Part shown: piece by piece, positions 42,787 to 52,027 of the stretch | How positions within the stretch are numbered: position 1 is the stretch's first letter | Layout of the letters: each line of letters starts with the position of its first letter | DNA from: Chryseobacterium pennipullorum | GTDB taxonomy: Bacteria; Bacteroidota; Bacteroidia; Flavobacteriales; Weeksellaceae | Assembly: GCF_003384725.1 (NCBI RefSeq) | Contig: NZ_QNVV01000025.1 | Location: 1-64,000 of the forward strand | Direction of reading: 5' to 3' | DNA: 64,000 nucleotides | Notes under the pieces: generated by a model | The model's database searches: none | What the model was told of the DNA's origin: nothing | Seen by the model: only the letters and a program-made list of their open reading frames with translations | Translations under genes and position numbers: made by a program

Positions 42787-45700
42787 TTATTTTTCTACTC
42801 TGTTTCTTACTTTCGTGTGATAGAACACATTTGGTTTTGTTCCGATCTCCTCTAGTAAATAATATCTTCTGTTGCTGGAGTACAAGTCTCTCACTTCAGA
42901 TTCTTTGTCATTCATGTCTCCGAACGTCATGGCTCCGGTAGAACAAGCAGCAGCACAAGCACAAGAGTTTTTAAACTCAGCATCTGTTACTTTTCTGTTG
43001 TCTCTCTTCGCGGCTAAAATAGTAGCCTGAGTCTCCTGGATACACATTGAACATTTCTCCATTACCCCTCTAGTTCTTACAACTACATCCGGGTTAAGTA
43101 CCATTCTTCCTAAATCGTTGTTCATGTTGAAATCGAACTTGTCGTTTAGGTTATACGTAAACCAGTTGAAACGTCTTACTTTGTACGGACAGTTGTTTGC
43201 ACAATATCTTGTACCGATACATCTGTTGTAAGCCATATGGTTTTGACCTTGCTTACCGTGTGAAGTAGCCGCTACCGGACATACCGTTTCACAAGGAGCG
43301 TGGTTACAGTGCTGACACATTACAGGCTGGAAGATTACATCCGGATTGTCTGCAGGGTGGTTCAATGCACCTCCGTCACCAAACGCAGTACCATACAATT
43401 CAGGTACAGCCATTCCTTCTTTCAATCCTTCGTATACTTCTACCTTTTGTCTTGAAGAGTAGTAACGGTCAATTCTTAACCAGTACATATCTCTAGACAT
43501 TCTTACCTCTTCTTTACCTACTACAGGAACGTTGTTTTCTGCCTGACAAGCAATTACACATGCTCCACAACCTGTACAAGAGTTCAAGTCGATAGATAAG
43601 TTGAAGTGAGGCCCGTCTGTATCATCAAAAGCGTCCCAAAGGTCAATTTTTCTTGCTGGAAGAGCTCCACTGATCGTGTGGTATTCCAAAGGTTTGTTCC
43701 ATCCTTTGTGCTCATCATCGAAAGGTACATTGATGAACTCAGCTAAAGGAACTTCTTTAGCGATTTCATAACGACCCATCAATGTATTTTGAAGCTGGAT
43801 ACCTGCAAATTCGTGATCTTCTCCTGTTTTCTCGATTTTAACACCTGAAACAGTTAAGTTAGAACCATCGAACAGAGGGTAAGCATTTACTCCTGTATCT
43901 GCAGTCGCTCCTGAGTTTTTCTTACCATAACCAAGCGCAAGACCTACAGATCCTTCTGCCTGACCCGGTTGAATAAATACAGGAACATCTTTTATTGTTA
44001 CTCCGTTTACAGTAAGATTTACGATAGAACCGTCCAGCTGCATTCTCGCATTCAGGTCGTTATCAATCGCAAATTTCTCTGCATCTTTAGGAGAAATTGT
44101 TAAGTAGTTATCCCAAGACATTCTTGTCAATGGATCCGGTAATTCCTGCAACCAAGGGTTGTTTGCCTGAGTTCCGTCTCCCATAGACGTCTTAGTGTAT
44201 AATACCAATTCCAATTCAGAAGCTTTAAAGTTTCCTAGTTCAGCAAGTGCCTGTGCAGCGTTTCCGCCAGCATATGACAATGTTGTAGCATTGGAAGAAG
44301 AATTGATACCGTTGTATAATGCCTTGTTAAAAGAAGTACCACCTAAAAGAGAAGCTGAGTTTGCTTTCAAATAATCGTAGTAATTGTTAGCGGCATTATT
44401 TTTACCATTCTTCCAAACCAATAGAGATTCTTCAATCTGTCTTGATTTGTAGATTTTCTGGATGGTAGGCTGCATCAATGAATATACTCCTGTCTGTGGT
44501 TCGATATCTCCCCAAGACTCTAACCAGTTGGCAACCGGAATTACAGCCTTCGCTGCTTTGTACATTTCATTTTTCTTATCAGCAACAGCCACTACATAAG
44601 GAACTTTAGATAAAGATTTTTTGAAATCTTCGCCTTTATAGTAAGAATAAATCGGGTCTACATTGTTTGCGATCAATACGCCAACCTCACCTGCATTTAC
44701 CCATCCTAAGAATTCCTGGAATCTTGCTTTATCAAATTCTTTAAGGAAGTTCGCCTTACCAGTGAAAGCTACTGAACCTAATTTTTGGTTGATTAAGTGT
44801 GCTAAAACCTGCGCTCCTTTAGAACCATCAGCTAATACAACAGCCTTGCTGCCTTTTGCTTTCAGTTCGTTCGCAATTTCAGCAGCAGTCTTATCAGAAG
44901 TACCACCACCAACGATTGCATTGTAAACTTCCACTAACGTTTTGTTTACAGCACTTGGCTTTAATCTGTATCTTGAGTCAGAGTTAGCTCCGGTCAATGA
45001 CATGTTAGACTCCACCTGGATGTGTCTTAACATGTTTGGACCTGGCTTTCTTGCTGCTGCATAAGAAGTCTCTAAGCTTGAAGCGTTATAATCTCCTAAG
45101 AAGTCAGCCTGGAAAGAAACTACCAATTCAGACCCTTTAAGATCATAAACAGGCAATGCTCTCTGTCCGAATACTTCCTGAGCTGCATCTAATGCCGCAG
45201 CGTAAGGGAAAGCATCATAGGTTACCAGCTCTGCTGTAGGATATTTTGCTTTGAATTCTGCAAATAGCTTTTTGAAAGTAGGTGAAGCAAAAGAGTGTGA
45301 CAAAAGCACAATCTTTTTACCTGACGCTTTCGCTTCTTCAAGACCCTTGATCACAAAACTGTCTACTTTATCGAAAGTTTCGTCTTTCCCGTCCAGTTTA
45401 GGCTGCTTTACTTTATCATTATCATAAAGAGAAAGTACACTTGCCTGAGCTCTTGCATTGGTTTTACCTAAATCACCTGCAACCGGGTTGGGATCAATTT
45501 TAATCGGTCTTCCTTCACGGGTCTTTACTAAAACACTGGCGAAATCGAAACCGTCAAAATATGTTGAAGCGTAATAATTTGGAACCCCTGGAATAATATC
45601 ATGCGGCTTTACCACATAAGGGATTGTTTTGATTACCGGAGCCTCACAAGCAGCTAATGTTACTGCTGCAGTTGAGAAACCTAATAATTTTAAGAAATCT

Positions 45701-45852
45701 CTTCTTGAAGTACTAGATCCGTTCTGTTCAGCATCTCCAAGGAAATCTTCTACCGGAATTTCTTCCTGAAACTCTTTCTGAGCCAGCTTATTATTCAAAG
45801 CTGGATCTTTAAGTTCATGAATACTTCTGAATTGTATTTTGTTTGAAGCCAT
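42787..45852 (-). CDS. actB: alternative complex III subunit ActB (molybdopterin-like plus Fe-S domain)
   Basis: A 1021-residue exported subunit. A Tat signal at about 49-70 (SRRDFLKLLGF) is followed by a lipobox-like LAACEAP, suggesting Tat export with lipid anchoring. Residues about 80-740 resemble a molybdopterin oxidoreductase fold, known to lack the cofactor in ActB. The C-terminal part (about 755-990) carries four ferredoxin-type Cys clusters: CTGCGACVIAC, CQHCNHAPCETVCP, CIGTRYCANNCPYKVRRFNW and CSMC with CACAAACSTGA. This is the usual fused ActB1/ActB2 form. It begins 24 bases after actA. Confidence 0.96.
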   Translation of the reverse strand: MASNKIQFRSIHELKDPALNNKLAQKEFQEEIPVEDFLGDAEQNGSSTSRRDFLKLLGFSTAAVTLAACEAPVIKTIPYVVKPHDIIPGVPNYYASTYFDGFDFASVLVKTREGRPIKIDPNPVAGDLGKTNARAQASVLSLYDNDKVKQPKLDGKDETFDKVDSFVIKGLEEAKASGKKIVLLSHSFASPTFKKLFAEFKAKYPTAELVTYDAFPYAAALDAAQEVFGQRALPVYDLKGSELVVSFQADFLGDYNASSLETSYAAARKPGPNMLRHIQVESNMSLTGANSDSRYRLKPSAVNKTLVEVYNAIVGGGTSDKTAAEIANELKAKGSKAVVLADGSKGAQVLAHLINQKLGSVAFTGKANFLKEFDKARFQEFLGWVNAGEVGVLIANNVDPIYSYYKGEDFKKSLSKVPYVVAVADKKNEMYKAAKAVIPVANWLESWGDIEPQTGVYSLMQPTIQKIYKSRQIEESLLVWKNGKNNAANNYYDYLKANSASLLGGTSFNKALYNGINSSSNATTLSYAGGNAAQALAELGNFKASELELVLYTKTSMGDGTQANNPWLQELPDPLTRMSWDNYLTISPKDAEKFAIDNDLNARMQLDGSIVNLTVNGVTIKDVPVFIQPGQAEGSVGLALGYGKKNSGATADTGVNAYPLFDGSNLTVSGVKIEKTGEDHEFAGIQLQNTLMGRYEIAKEVPLAEFINVPFDDEHKGWNKPLEYHTISGALPARKIDLWDAFDDTDGPHFNLSIDLNSCTGCGACVIACQAENNVPVVGKEEVRMSRDMYWLRIDRYYSSRQKVEVYEGLKEGMAVPELYGTAFGDGGALNHPADNPDVIFQPVMCQHCNHAPCETVCPVAATSHGKQGQNHMAYNRCIGTRYCANNCPYKVRRFNWFTYNLNDKFDFNMNNDLGRMVLNPDVVVRTRGVMEKCSMCIQETQATILAAKRDNRKVTDAEFKNSCACAAACSTGAMTFGDMNDKESEVRDLYSSNRRYYLLEEIGTKPNVFYHTKVRNRVEK

Positions 45853-45875
45853 TTATACTTCTAATTTTTTAGTTA

Positions 45876-47231
45876 TTAATAATGACATTTACCACACTCA
45901 AGACCTCCAATCGCATCTACAGTGATCTTACCTCCATCCTGAGGATATTGTTTTTTCAACTTGTCATGTAGATTCTTGAAGTACTCTTTATTATAACCGT
46001 TGTTCATATCAACTTCAGTAGTTCTGTGACATTCGATACACCATCCCATCGTAAAGTCGTTAGCCATCTGAACAACATTCATGGTATCAATTTTTCCGTG
46101 ACAAGCCTTACATACAACGTCAATTTTGTTGTTAGGATTCTTTTTGTTGAAAGAATTGATGATTGCTTGCTCACCTGCTACTACGTGCTGAGAGTGGTTG
46201 AAGTATACAAAGTCTGGCATGTTGTGGATTCTTGTCCATTCAACTGGCTGTGTCTTTCCTGTATACTGTTGTTTATCAGCATCCCAACCTGTGGCAGCAT
46301 AGATCTTCTGGATTTCTCCGTCGTAGAATGCTTTATCTTTTCCTGGTTCAAGGTATTTACCGTTGTATTCGGAAATCGTTCTGTGACAGTTCATACAAAC
46401 ATTCATCGAAGGGATTTCAGATACTTTCCCGTATTTAGCACTTGAGTGACATAGCTGACAGTCAATTTTTTGCTCTCCTGCGTGAATTTTGTGAGAGAAG
46501 TAGATAGGCTGCTCTGGCTTATAGCCTTTGTAAACCCCGATCCACATGATCCAGTTCCACACTCCATAAGCTGCTAAAATAGCTAGAATTCCCAGCAATC
46601 CTTTTCCTATGTAGTGGTATTTCTGATAGATTTCACTGAAAGAACGGACTCTTGTCGCGTTAAGCCCTGCAAGGTCTTCAGATTGTCCAAGTGTCACTAA
46701 TTGTCTTAGCTTAACAAGAATCCAAACCAATAAACCAGCAATCGCTAAAAGTGAAATGATGACAATGTTTGTTGTTGTTTTGTCTGCCGGAGCATTTGCA
46801 GTTCCTTCAGCAGGAGTTGTTTCTGCAGTTTTTTCCGGTTCTGGAGCCGGAGGATTAGTAGTGAAAGCTAAAATGTCATCTATGTCCTTCTCTGTAAGAT
46901 TAGGAAACTGTAACATTTCAGTCTTATTGTATTTCTCAAAAATCTCATTGGCGTATTTATCCCCAGAAGCCCTTAGAGCTTTGTTGTCCTTGATCCACTT
47001 ATGAAGCCAATCTCTGTCTACACCACCTTCTGTCTTTACACGTTCTACGACCCCTTTTAATGGTGGTCCGATAACCTGTTTGTCCAGCGCGTGACATGCA
47101 CTACAATTCGCTTTGAAAAGTTTCTCTCCGTTTTTAGGATCGCCGTCTTGCCCGTAAAATGAAGCACTGGTTGATAACAATAAACCTATTGCAATCAACG
47201 TTTTTTTATAATGCTTTCTCCAACTAATCAT
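45876..47231 (-). CDS. actA: alternative complex III subunit ActA, pentahaem cytochrome c with an N-terminal mono-haem domain
   Basis: A 451-residue multihaem cytochrome, first gene of the operon. A signal peptide (about 1-28) precedes a mono-haem cytochrome c domain with CSACH at 43-47. An acidic Ala/Thr/Pro linker leads to a membrane helix at about 153-172, and a second helix follows at about 207-230. The C-terminal part is the ActA pentahaem domain with CQLCH, CMNCH, CKACH, CIECH and CGKCH, so six haem sites in all. A -7 element lies 45 bases before the ATG. Confidence 0.95.
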   Translation of the reverse strand: MISWRKHYKKTLIAIGLLLSTSASFYGQDGDPKNGEKLFKANCSACHALDKQVIGPPLKGVVERVKTEGGVDRDWLHKWIKDNKALRASGDKYANEIFEKYNKTEMLQFPNLTEKDIDDILAFTTNPPAPEPEKTAETTPAEGTANAPADKTTTNIVIISLLAIAGLLVWILVKLRQLVTLGQSEDLAGLNATRVRSFSEIYQKYHYIGKGLLGILAILAAYGVWNWIMWIGVYKGYKPEQPIYFSHKIHAGEQKIDCQLCHSSAKYGKVSEIPSMNVCMNCHRTISEYNGKYLEPGKDKAFYDGEIQKIYAATGWDADKQQYTGKTQPVEWTRIHNMPDFVYFNHSQHVVAGEQAIINSFNKKNPNNKIDVVCKACHGKIDTMNVVQMANDFTMGWCIECHRTTEVDMNNGYNKEYFKNLHDKLKKQYPQDGGKITVDAIGGLECGKCHY

Positions 47232-47275
47232 TTAAATTATCTTATGTTAGTAAAATATTGAACATATCAATTCCG

Positions 47276-47283
47276 CAAAAATA
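47276..47283 (-). promoter_or_regulatory. -7 element of the alternative complex III operon
   Basis: On the minus strand TATTTTTG matches TAnnTTTG, 45 bases before the actA ATG. A -33 TTG at standard spacing is not obvious. Confidence 0.5.
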
Positions 47284-47365
47284 ATATTTTTAACACTAAT
47301 TTAACGGCATATAAAAAGGGGAAAATGTCATTTAAGGTTAATTTGTATTGATTCTAAATAACTGG

Positions 47366-47397
47366 TTTGGTATAGTTTTTTAATTTGTATAAATTTG
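47366..47397 (+). promoter_or_regulatory. promoter of the SPOR-protein gene
   Basis: TTTG (47366-47369) and TAAATTTG (47390-47397) are separated by 20 bases, a full -33/-7 match. The ATG is 15 bases downstream. Confidence 0.8.
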
Positions 47398-47412
47398 CGG
47401 AAACAAGTTTAA

Positions 47413-47970
47413 ATGAGAAATTTGATCAAAATATTTTCGATATTATCATTATTTGGTTTTTATAATATTGAAGCACAGCAGGTTGTTAAAAAAGATACGC
47501 TTTCAGGAACGGAGCTTATAATAACTATGGATTCAAAAATCAATGCTGCTTTGTCAGGAGTAGAGGACAAATGTTCGAGAGTTGCTGTCAATAATTCTTC
47601 AAAAGATTACAGCACTGGTGATAGTGGAATTTCTACTGGGACGATTCCGAAACCGGGCAAGATTTATGTGCCCAACAGAGAGCTTACCAATGCAGAAATC
47701 TGTAGAAAGAACCCAAGAATTTTGGGATATAAAATTCAAATTACTACGGTAAAAAGTAATGAAGAAGCCAATGAAGTGAAATCCTATTTCAGAAAAAGAT
47801 TTCCGAATTTGAAAGTGGAAACTGACGCTTCCCTGAGACCGAATTATAAGATTCTTGCAGGAAGTTATTTCACTAAGCAAAGTGCTGCCAGTGACCTTTC
47901 AAGAATAAGAGAATATTTTAAATCTGCAATGGCTGTACAATATAGAATTTTCTGTTCAGAAGCCAAGTAG
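47413..47970 (+). CDS. secreted SPOR-domain protein
   Basis: A 185-residue exported protein. A signal peptide covers about 1-21 (ending IEAQQ). A low-complexity Ser/Asp/Gly region with a PKPGKIYVPN stretch follows, then a C-terminal SPOR domain at about 105-182 (GYKIQITTVKSNEEANEVKSYFRKRFPNLKVETD, NYKILAGSYFTKQSAASDLSRIREYF). SPOR domains bind denuded peptidoglycan at division sites; a role in cell-wall or septum localisation is inferred. It has its own promoter and terminator. Confidence 0.88.
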   Translation: MRNLIKIFSILSLFGFYNIEAQQVVKKDTLSGTELIITMDSKINAALSGVEDKCSRVAVNNSSKDYSTGDSGISTGTIPKPGKIYVPNRELTNAEICRKNPRILGYKIQITTVKSNEEANEVKSYFRKRFPNLKVETDASLRPNYKILAGSYFTKQSAASDLSRIREYFKSAMAVQYRIFCSEAK

Positions 47971-47991
47971 AAAGGATTTACCATACGATCA

Positions 47992-48017
47992 AAAGCCGGG
48001 AATTTCCTGGCTTTTTT
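47992..48017 (+). terminator. terminator of the SPOR-protein gene
   Basis: A 9-bp stem with one wobble (47992-48000 with 48006-48014) around a 5-base loop, followed by T residues. It overlaps the end of the convergent membrane-protein gene and may serve both. Confidence 0.75.
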
Positions 48018-49293
48018 ATTGATAATAGCTGTTCAGGAAGTCAAAGAATTCTGACATTCGAAAGACATTGTTTGCGGTCAGATACATCAGAAGAACGCTG
48101 AATGTTAACGTCAGTACATAGAGTGTTTTAGGTGATGATCGGTAGGCGTAAAAAAGCCATCCCGTAAGAAGGGGATAGACAAAAACAAAATGGCCGCCAT
48201 AGATATAGGATGTATGAAGCCCGAACCTCATAACACAGTGAATAACAATATCAAACAGGAATGAAAGCGTAATGACCTGAACCCATTTATTTTTGAAGTT
48301 TTTACAATAACTCCAAATCATCAAAGCCATCATCAGGCAGACAAAAATATACGATAACGGAGAGGTATACAGCTCCATATACAGGCCTTTAAAATTAAAA
48401 CCTTTCATGTTGTGCTTATCTGAAATGATAAAACCCGGAAACAAAATATTACCACCGAAAAAAAATGAAAGGATCATATCCCAGGTCGGCATAGATTCTA
48501 CGTTGGAGAATTTTTCATATTGTTGGTTTGTTTTGGAAAAAACAGCCTCATACTTGAAGTCTATTCTGTTCAGGTACAACAAAACGTAGCATACTGTTGC
48601 GATCAAAACTCTTAAAGCTGCATTTCCGAGATTTCGCCAGTTTTTGAAAAGGTTCTTTTCGAAAAGAACAGGAATGAAAACCTTTACAAAATTGGTGATG
48701 GTGAGACCGCCGATGGTGATTCCTGCTAAAGAAAGTGCAAGGGCAGGGATTTTGGTTTCTTTTCTGAGCTTCACTGCCGAATAATAATTGTACAGGGTCA
48801 ATAAAAATAGGGTATAGGTGAAATTCTCGGGAGTGAAAGAAAGAATGATATTGGTAGAGAACATTCCGAAGAACAGGAGAATAAAAAGACAATAGTAGAG
48901 CGGAAGCCTGATGATGTTTTTGAGATATTTGAAAACCTGGATCATATTCAGGCTAATGACAATATTGCTGAGCCAGGCCAGGGTAAGTCGGAAGGTGGCA
49001 TCTGTTTTTCCTCCTGAAATAAACAATGCAAACTCTCTGATCCAGTTAAAAAAATAATATGATAAAGGGTGCCTTTCAAAGCTTCCGCCGGTCATCAGGA
49101 TCGATTTGTTGTCAAAACTGAAATAGGCGTCCCAGGGAATCCTGCTGTCAAAGATGATCCTGTAATGGACTGCGATATACGATCCAAGAACTCCATAGCA
49201 GGTAATAAAAAAAAGAAAAACGGCCAGCTCTGTGAAAGTGGAAGGAAAAACCAGTTTAAAAAAATGGATGAATTTATTTTTGATAAGAGACAC
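48016..49293 (-). CDS. polytopic membrane protein (DUF6080-like)
   Basis: A 425-residue inner-membrane protein with about ten helices. It opens with a cytoplasmic Lys/Phe-rich stretch, and the first periplasmic loop carries YRIIFDSRIPWDAYFSFDNKSILMTGGSFERHPLSYYFFNWI, a layout like GT-C glycosyltransferases in which the first loop has an acidic catalytic site. I believe the group is catalogued as DUF6080, known from Bacteroidota, with function unassigned. It is monocistronic and convergent with the SPOR gene. A sugar- or polyprenyl-linked transferase is a guess. Confidence 0.6.
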   Translation of the reverse strand: MSLIKNKFIHFFKLVFPSTFTELAVFLFFITCYGVLGSYIAVHYRIIFDSRIPWDAYFSFDNKSILMTGGSFERHPLSYYFFNWIREFALFISGGKTDATFRLTLAWLSNIVISLNMIQVFKYLKNIIRLPLYYCLFILLFFGMFSTNIILSFTPENFTYTLFLLTLYNYYSAVKLRKETKIPALALSLAGITIGGLTITNFVKVFIPVLFEKNLFKNWRNLGNAALRVLIATVCYVLLYLNRIDFKYEAVFSKTNQQYEKFSNVESMPTWDMILSFFFGGNILFPGFIISDKHNMKGFNFKGLYMELYTSPLSYIFVCLMMALMIWSYCKNFKNKWVQVITLSFLFDIVIHCVMRFGLHTSYIYGGHFVFVYPLLTGWLFYAYRSSPKTLYVLTLTFSVLLMYLTANNVFRMSEFFDFLNSYYQ

Positions 49294-49314
49294 GTGTCAT
49301 ATTTTTTGCAAAAA

Positions 49315-49344
49315 TAAAATAAAAACCACCAAAATTGGTGGTTT
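49315..49344 (-). terminator. terminator of the anchor-J T9SS protein gene
   Basis: A perfect stem of up to 10 bp (49323-49332 with 49335-49344) with a T-rich tail on the minus strand (TTTTTATTTTATTTTT). It lies 22 bases past the stop at 49367. Confidence 0.8.
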
Positions 49345-49366
49345 AAAAAAGTTTGTGTCAACAGGA

Positions 49367-50326
49367 TTAGTGTTTGATTATCTTTTCCGTTGTGGTGGTT
49401 CCGTCAGTGAACTCGATCTGCATGATGTAGGTTCCTTTTTGAAGTGAGGAAATGTCTGTTCTATCAGATCCTGTTTTTGTCACAACTTTACCTGATATAT
49501 CGGAAAGCGTGGCTGTTTTTATTTTTTTGTCCGTTTTTATATTGATTTCTCCTTTTGTCGGATTGGGATAAACGGAAGTGTTTGCGTTTGCTTTTACTGT
49601 TTCATGCGTCGCAAGATTCCCTGTAGTTGTAATTTTCACATCATCCAGCATGAACAGATATTTGTTTTCAGACATGTAATGGAATCCTATTCTGATGGAT
49701 TGCCCCGCATAAGCGTCCAGATTATAAGTGACCTGCTGCCATGCCGGATAAGTCGCTGTGAGCGGTGTTGTTCCTGATATAATGGTGAAGTTGGCACCAG
49801 AAGTTGGAGTTCCGTTTCCTACGTAGACTCCGATACGATAGTTTTCATCATAATCTGGAGACAGTGCTTTTACCCAAAATGTTAGCGTACTGGTATTTGG
49901 GCTTAATGCTACTGCCGGGGAAATCAGCCAGTCATTGTTGGCAATTGTTCCCAATTGGGCAGATGCAGCCCATGCGCCGGCAAACTTTTGTCCACCGTGA
50001 GCGGTGAAGTCTCTTATTTCTTCATCTACACCAGGAGTCACAGTCAAGTTGTTGGTAGCGTTGCTTGCTGTAAGATTGAAAATCTGAAAGGCCTTGGCTG
50101 AAGAAGCGTTTGGCCAGTTGGGGGTCCATGAAGGATCTGTTACTCCTCCTACAACAGGGCCGCCGCCATGGAAAGTTCCTGCCCCGTCTAAATCAAGTGT
50201 CAGCCAGTTTCCCAAACCTGAAATGGCAAAATTCGGGTACGATTCAAAGCCCTCATCGAGCAATACAGTTTGGGAATGCGCAGTGGCTCCCCAAAGCAAA
50301 CTTAAAGAAAGTATAATTTTTTTCAT
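49367..50326 (-). CDS. T9SS cargo with a choice-of-anchor J domain
   Basis: A 319-residue secreted protein. A signal peptide (about 1-18, ending AHSQ) is followed by a jelly-roll choice-of-anchor J domain at about 22-240: DEGFESYPNFAISGLGNWLTLDLDG, NDWLISPAVALSPNTSTLTFWVKA and YDENYRIGVYVG, then IRIGFHYMSENKYLFMLDDVKI. The type A T9SS sorting domain closes it (VYPNPTKGEINI, LSDISGKVV, LQKGTYIMQIEF, EKIIKH). The J domain is a carbohydrate-binding-like fold; ligand unknown. A related protein lies at 62917-63738. Confidence 0.9.
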   Translation of the reverse strand: MKKIILSLSLLWGATAHSQTVLLDEGFESYPNFAISGLGNWLTLDLDGAGTFHGGGPVVGGVTDPSWTPNWPNASSAKAFQIFNLTASNATNNLTVTPGVDEEIRDFTAHGGQKFAGAWAASAQLGTIANNDWLISPAVALSPNTSTLTFWVKALSPDYDENYRIGVYVGNGTPTSGANFTIISGTTPLTATYPAWQQVTYNLDAYAGQSIRIGFHYMSENKYLFMLDDVKITTTGNLATHETVKANANTSVYPNPTKGEINIKTDKKIKTATLSDISGKVVTKTGSDRTDISSLQKGTYIMQIEFTDGTTTTEKIIKH

Positions 50327-50410
50327 ATTAAAAGATTTCTCTAAAAATAGTGAAAACTTTTAATATATTGATAAAAATGTAATGAAAAGTACTGATTGTT
50401 AGTGTTTTCA

Positions 50411-51952
50411 CTAAGAACTACATGAAAGTGTAGAACAACCCGTAGTGTTGTCATAGTCCGAAGGTCTTTTGACTGAAAACTCGGGATACAGTTCCTCATA
50501 TGGATTTTGAAGAGCGCTATTTAGTTTTTCCAGCATTTCTTTATTACCATTACCAATCTCCTCAATACATTGATATAACAAATAGTTTCTCAGGATAAAT
50601 TTAGGGTTGGTCTTTCTCATAAGGTCTAATGATTCTTCCCTTGATATAGTATTCAAACTTAGACGTGCCTGATAGGTGGTCACAAAGTGCTGCAGTTTTT
50701 CCGTTTTTTCCTCATCTAAAACAGAATAAGAAACGTCTTTAAAGTGTTCTTTAAGATCCATCTCAGGTGCAAGGTTTTCCAATCGGTTGAAAAATAAGGT
50801 ATAATCAAGTTGAAGTTCCTGCATCAGACCCTGCCAACCGGTAAAAAATGATTCATCCTCCTTCAGGAGTTTGTCCAATCCAAACTTGTTGCAAAGCATT
50901 TGATCGTGAGCTTCCCAGAAATAGGTGCCATAATGGTTTAAAGTGTCTTCCAGGAATTTTTCATCTTTGATGAGAGGGTAGAGGGCATTGGCAAGCTGCC
51001 ACAGATTCCATTGGGAGATCTGTCCCTGTTTTCCAAAGGCATATCGTCTTCCGGGAAGATCAGTTGTATTAGGGGTAAAGTTCAGATCATACTCATCCAT
51101 CATGGAATAGGGTCCATAGTCAATAGTCAATCCCAAAACAGACATATTATCTGTATTCATAACTCCGTGTACAAACCCTACCCTGAACCATTCGGTCATC
51201 AGGTTTGCGGTGCGCATGCAGACGTTTTCAAAAAAATCCCTGTATCTCTGGCTGCCTGACGAAGTGATCTCAGGAAAATAATTTTCAATGGCTACATCTG
51301 TGAGTTGCTGGAGGGTTTTGTATTCTTTTTGCGCTGACATCAGCTCAAAGTGTCCGAAGCGAAGAAAGCTTTCCGCTGTTCTGATGACCACCGCTCCTTT
51401 TTCAAGCTGTGGGTTTCCGTTATACATGATATCACGAATAACCTCTTCTCCGGTAAATGCCAGGCTTAGCGCTCTGGTTGTAGGTACACCCAAATGGTAC
51501 ATGGCCTCACTCATCAGGTATTCGCGGACAGAAGATCTTAGTACAGCTCTTCCGTCAGCATGCCTGGAATATGGGGTTGCACCAGCTCCTTTCCATTGGA
51601 TTTCAGTCTTTTTGCCTACCTCGTTAATGATTTCTCCCGCTAGAATAGCCCTTCCGTCTCCAAGCTGTCCTGCCCAGTTCCCAAACTGATGCCCCGCATA
51701 AGCAGTGGCATAGGTTTGAACATTGTCAGGAAGATTATTTCCCACCAGGAAGCCCAGATCCTTATCCTCGTATCTGCCCAAACCTATTTCCTCTGAAAGC
51801 TTCTCATTAAAAGCAATCAGTTCAGGCTGATCAAAACCTGCCGGCTTAATTGTGGCAAATAAAACTCCCGGAGTATTTCTCTGCATAGGGTTGTTGGAGA
51901 GGTCTCCTGGAAATTTCTCTATAAAAGGCTGTCTGATGCGTTCCGTATTCAT
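50411..51952 (-). CDS. selO: protein adenylyltransferase SelO (YdiU family)
   Basis: A 513-residue pseudokinase-fold enzyme that transfers AMP from ATP to Ser/Thr/Tyr of target proteins, linked to redox stress. Landmarks are YAGHQFGNWAGQLGDGRAI, WKGAGATPYSRHADGRAVLRSSVREYL, GVPTTRALSLAFTGE, VFVHGVMNTDNMS-type catalytic block (here GFVHGVMNTDNMSVLGLTIDYGP) and the C-terminal CSTLSCSS, where the last Cys matches the Cys/Sec of the family. The length is usual. It stands alone; the terminator at 51972-52007 separates it from the PBP gene. Confidence 0.95.
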   Translation of the reverse strand: MNTERIRQPFIEKFPGDLSNNPMQRNTPGVLFATIKPAGFDQPELIAFNEKLSEEIGLGRYEDKDLGFLVGNNLPDNVQTYATAYAGHQFGNWAGQLGDGRAILAGEIINEVGKKTEIQWKGAGATPYSRHADGRAVLRSSVREYLMSEAMYHLGVPTTRALSLAFTGEEVIRDIMYNGNPQLEKGAVVIRTAESFLRFGHFELMSAQKEYKTLQQLTDVAIENYFPEITSSGSQRYRDFFENVCMRTANLMTEWFRVGFVHGVMNTDNMSVLGLTIDYGPYSMMDEYDLNFTPNTTDLPGRRYAFGKQGQISQWNLWQLANALYPLIKDEKFLEDTLNHYGTYFWEAHDQMLCNKFGLDKLLKEDESFFTGWQGLMQELQLDYTLFFNRLENLAPEMDLKEHFKDVSYSVLDEEKTEKLQHFVTTYQARLSLNTISREESLDLMRKTNPKFILRNYLLYQCIEEIGNGNKEMLEKLNSALQNPYEELYPEFSVKRPSDYDNTTGCSTLSCSS

Positions 51953-51971
51953 CTGTCAAAGGTATACATTA

Positions 51972-52007
51972 TTAAAGAAAAGACCTTCCAAATTATTGAA
52001 AGGTCTT
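51972..52007 (-). terminator. terminator of the ricT-gldH-PBP operon
   Basis: An 8-bp stem (51980-51987 with 52000-52007) with a 12-base loop and TTTTCTTT on the minus strand. It lies 20 bases past the PBP stop. Confidence 0.65.
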
Positions 52008-52027
52008 ATATATTACTTTAAGAGAAT

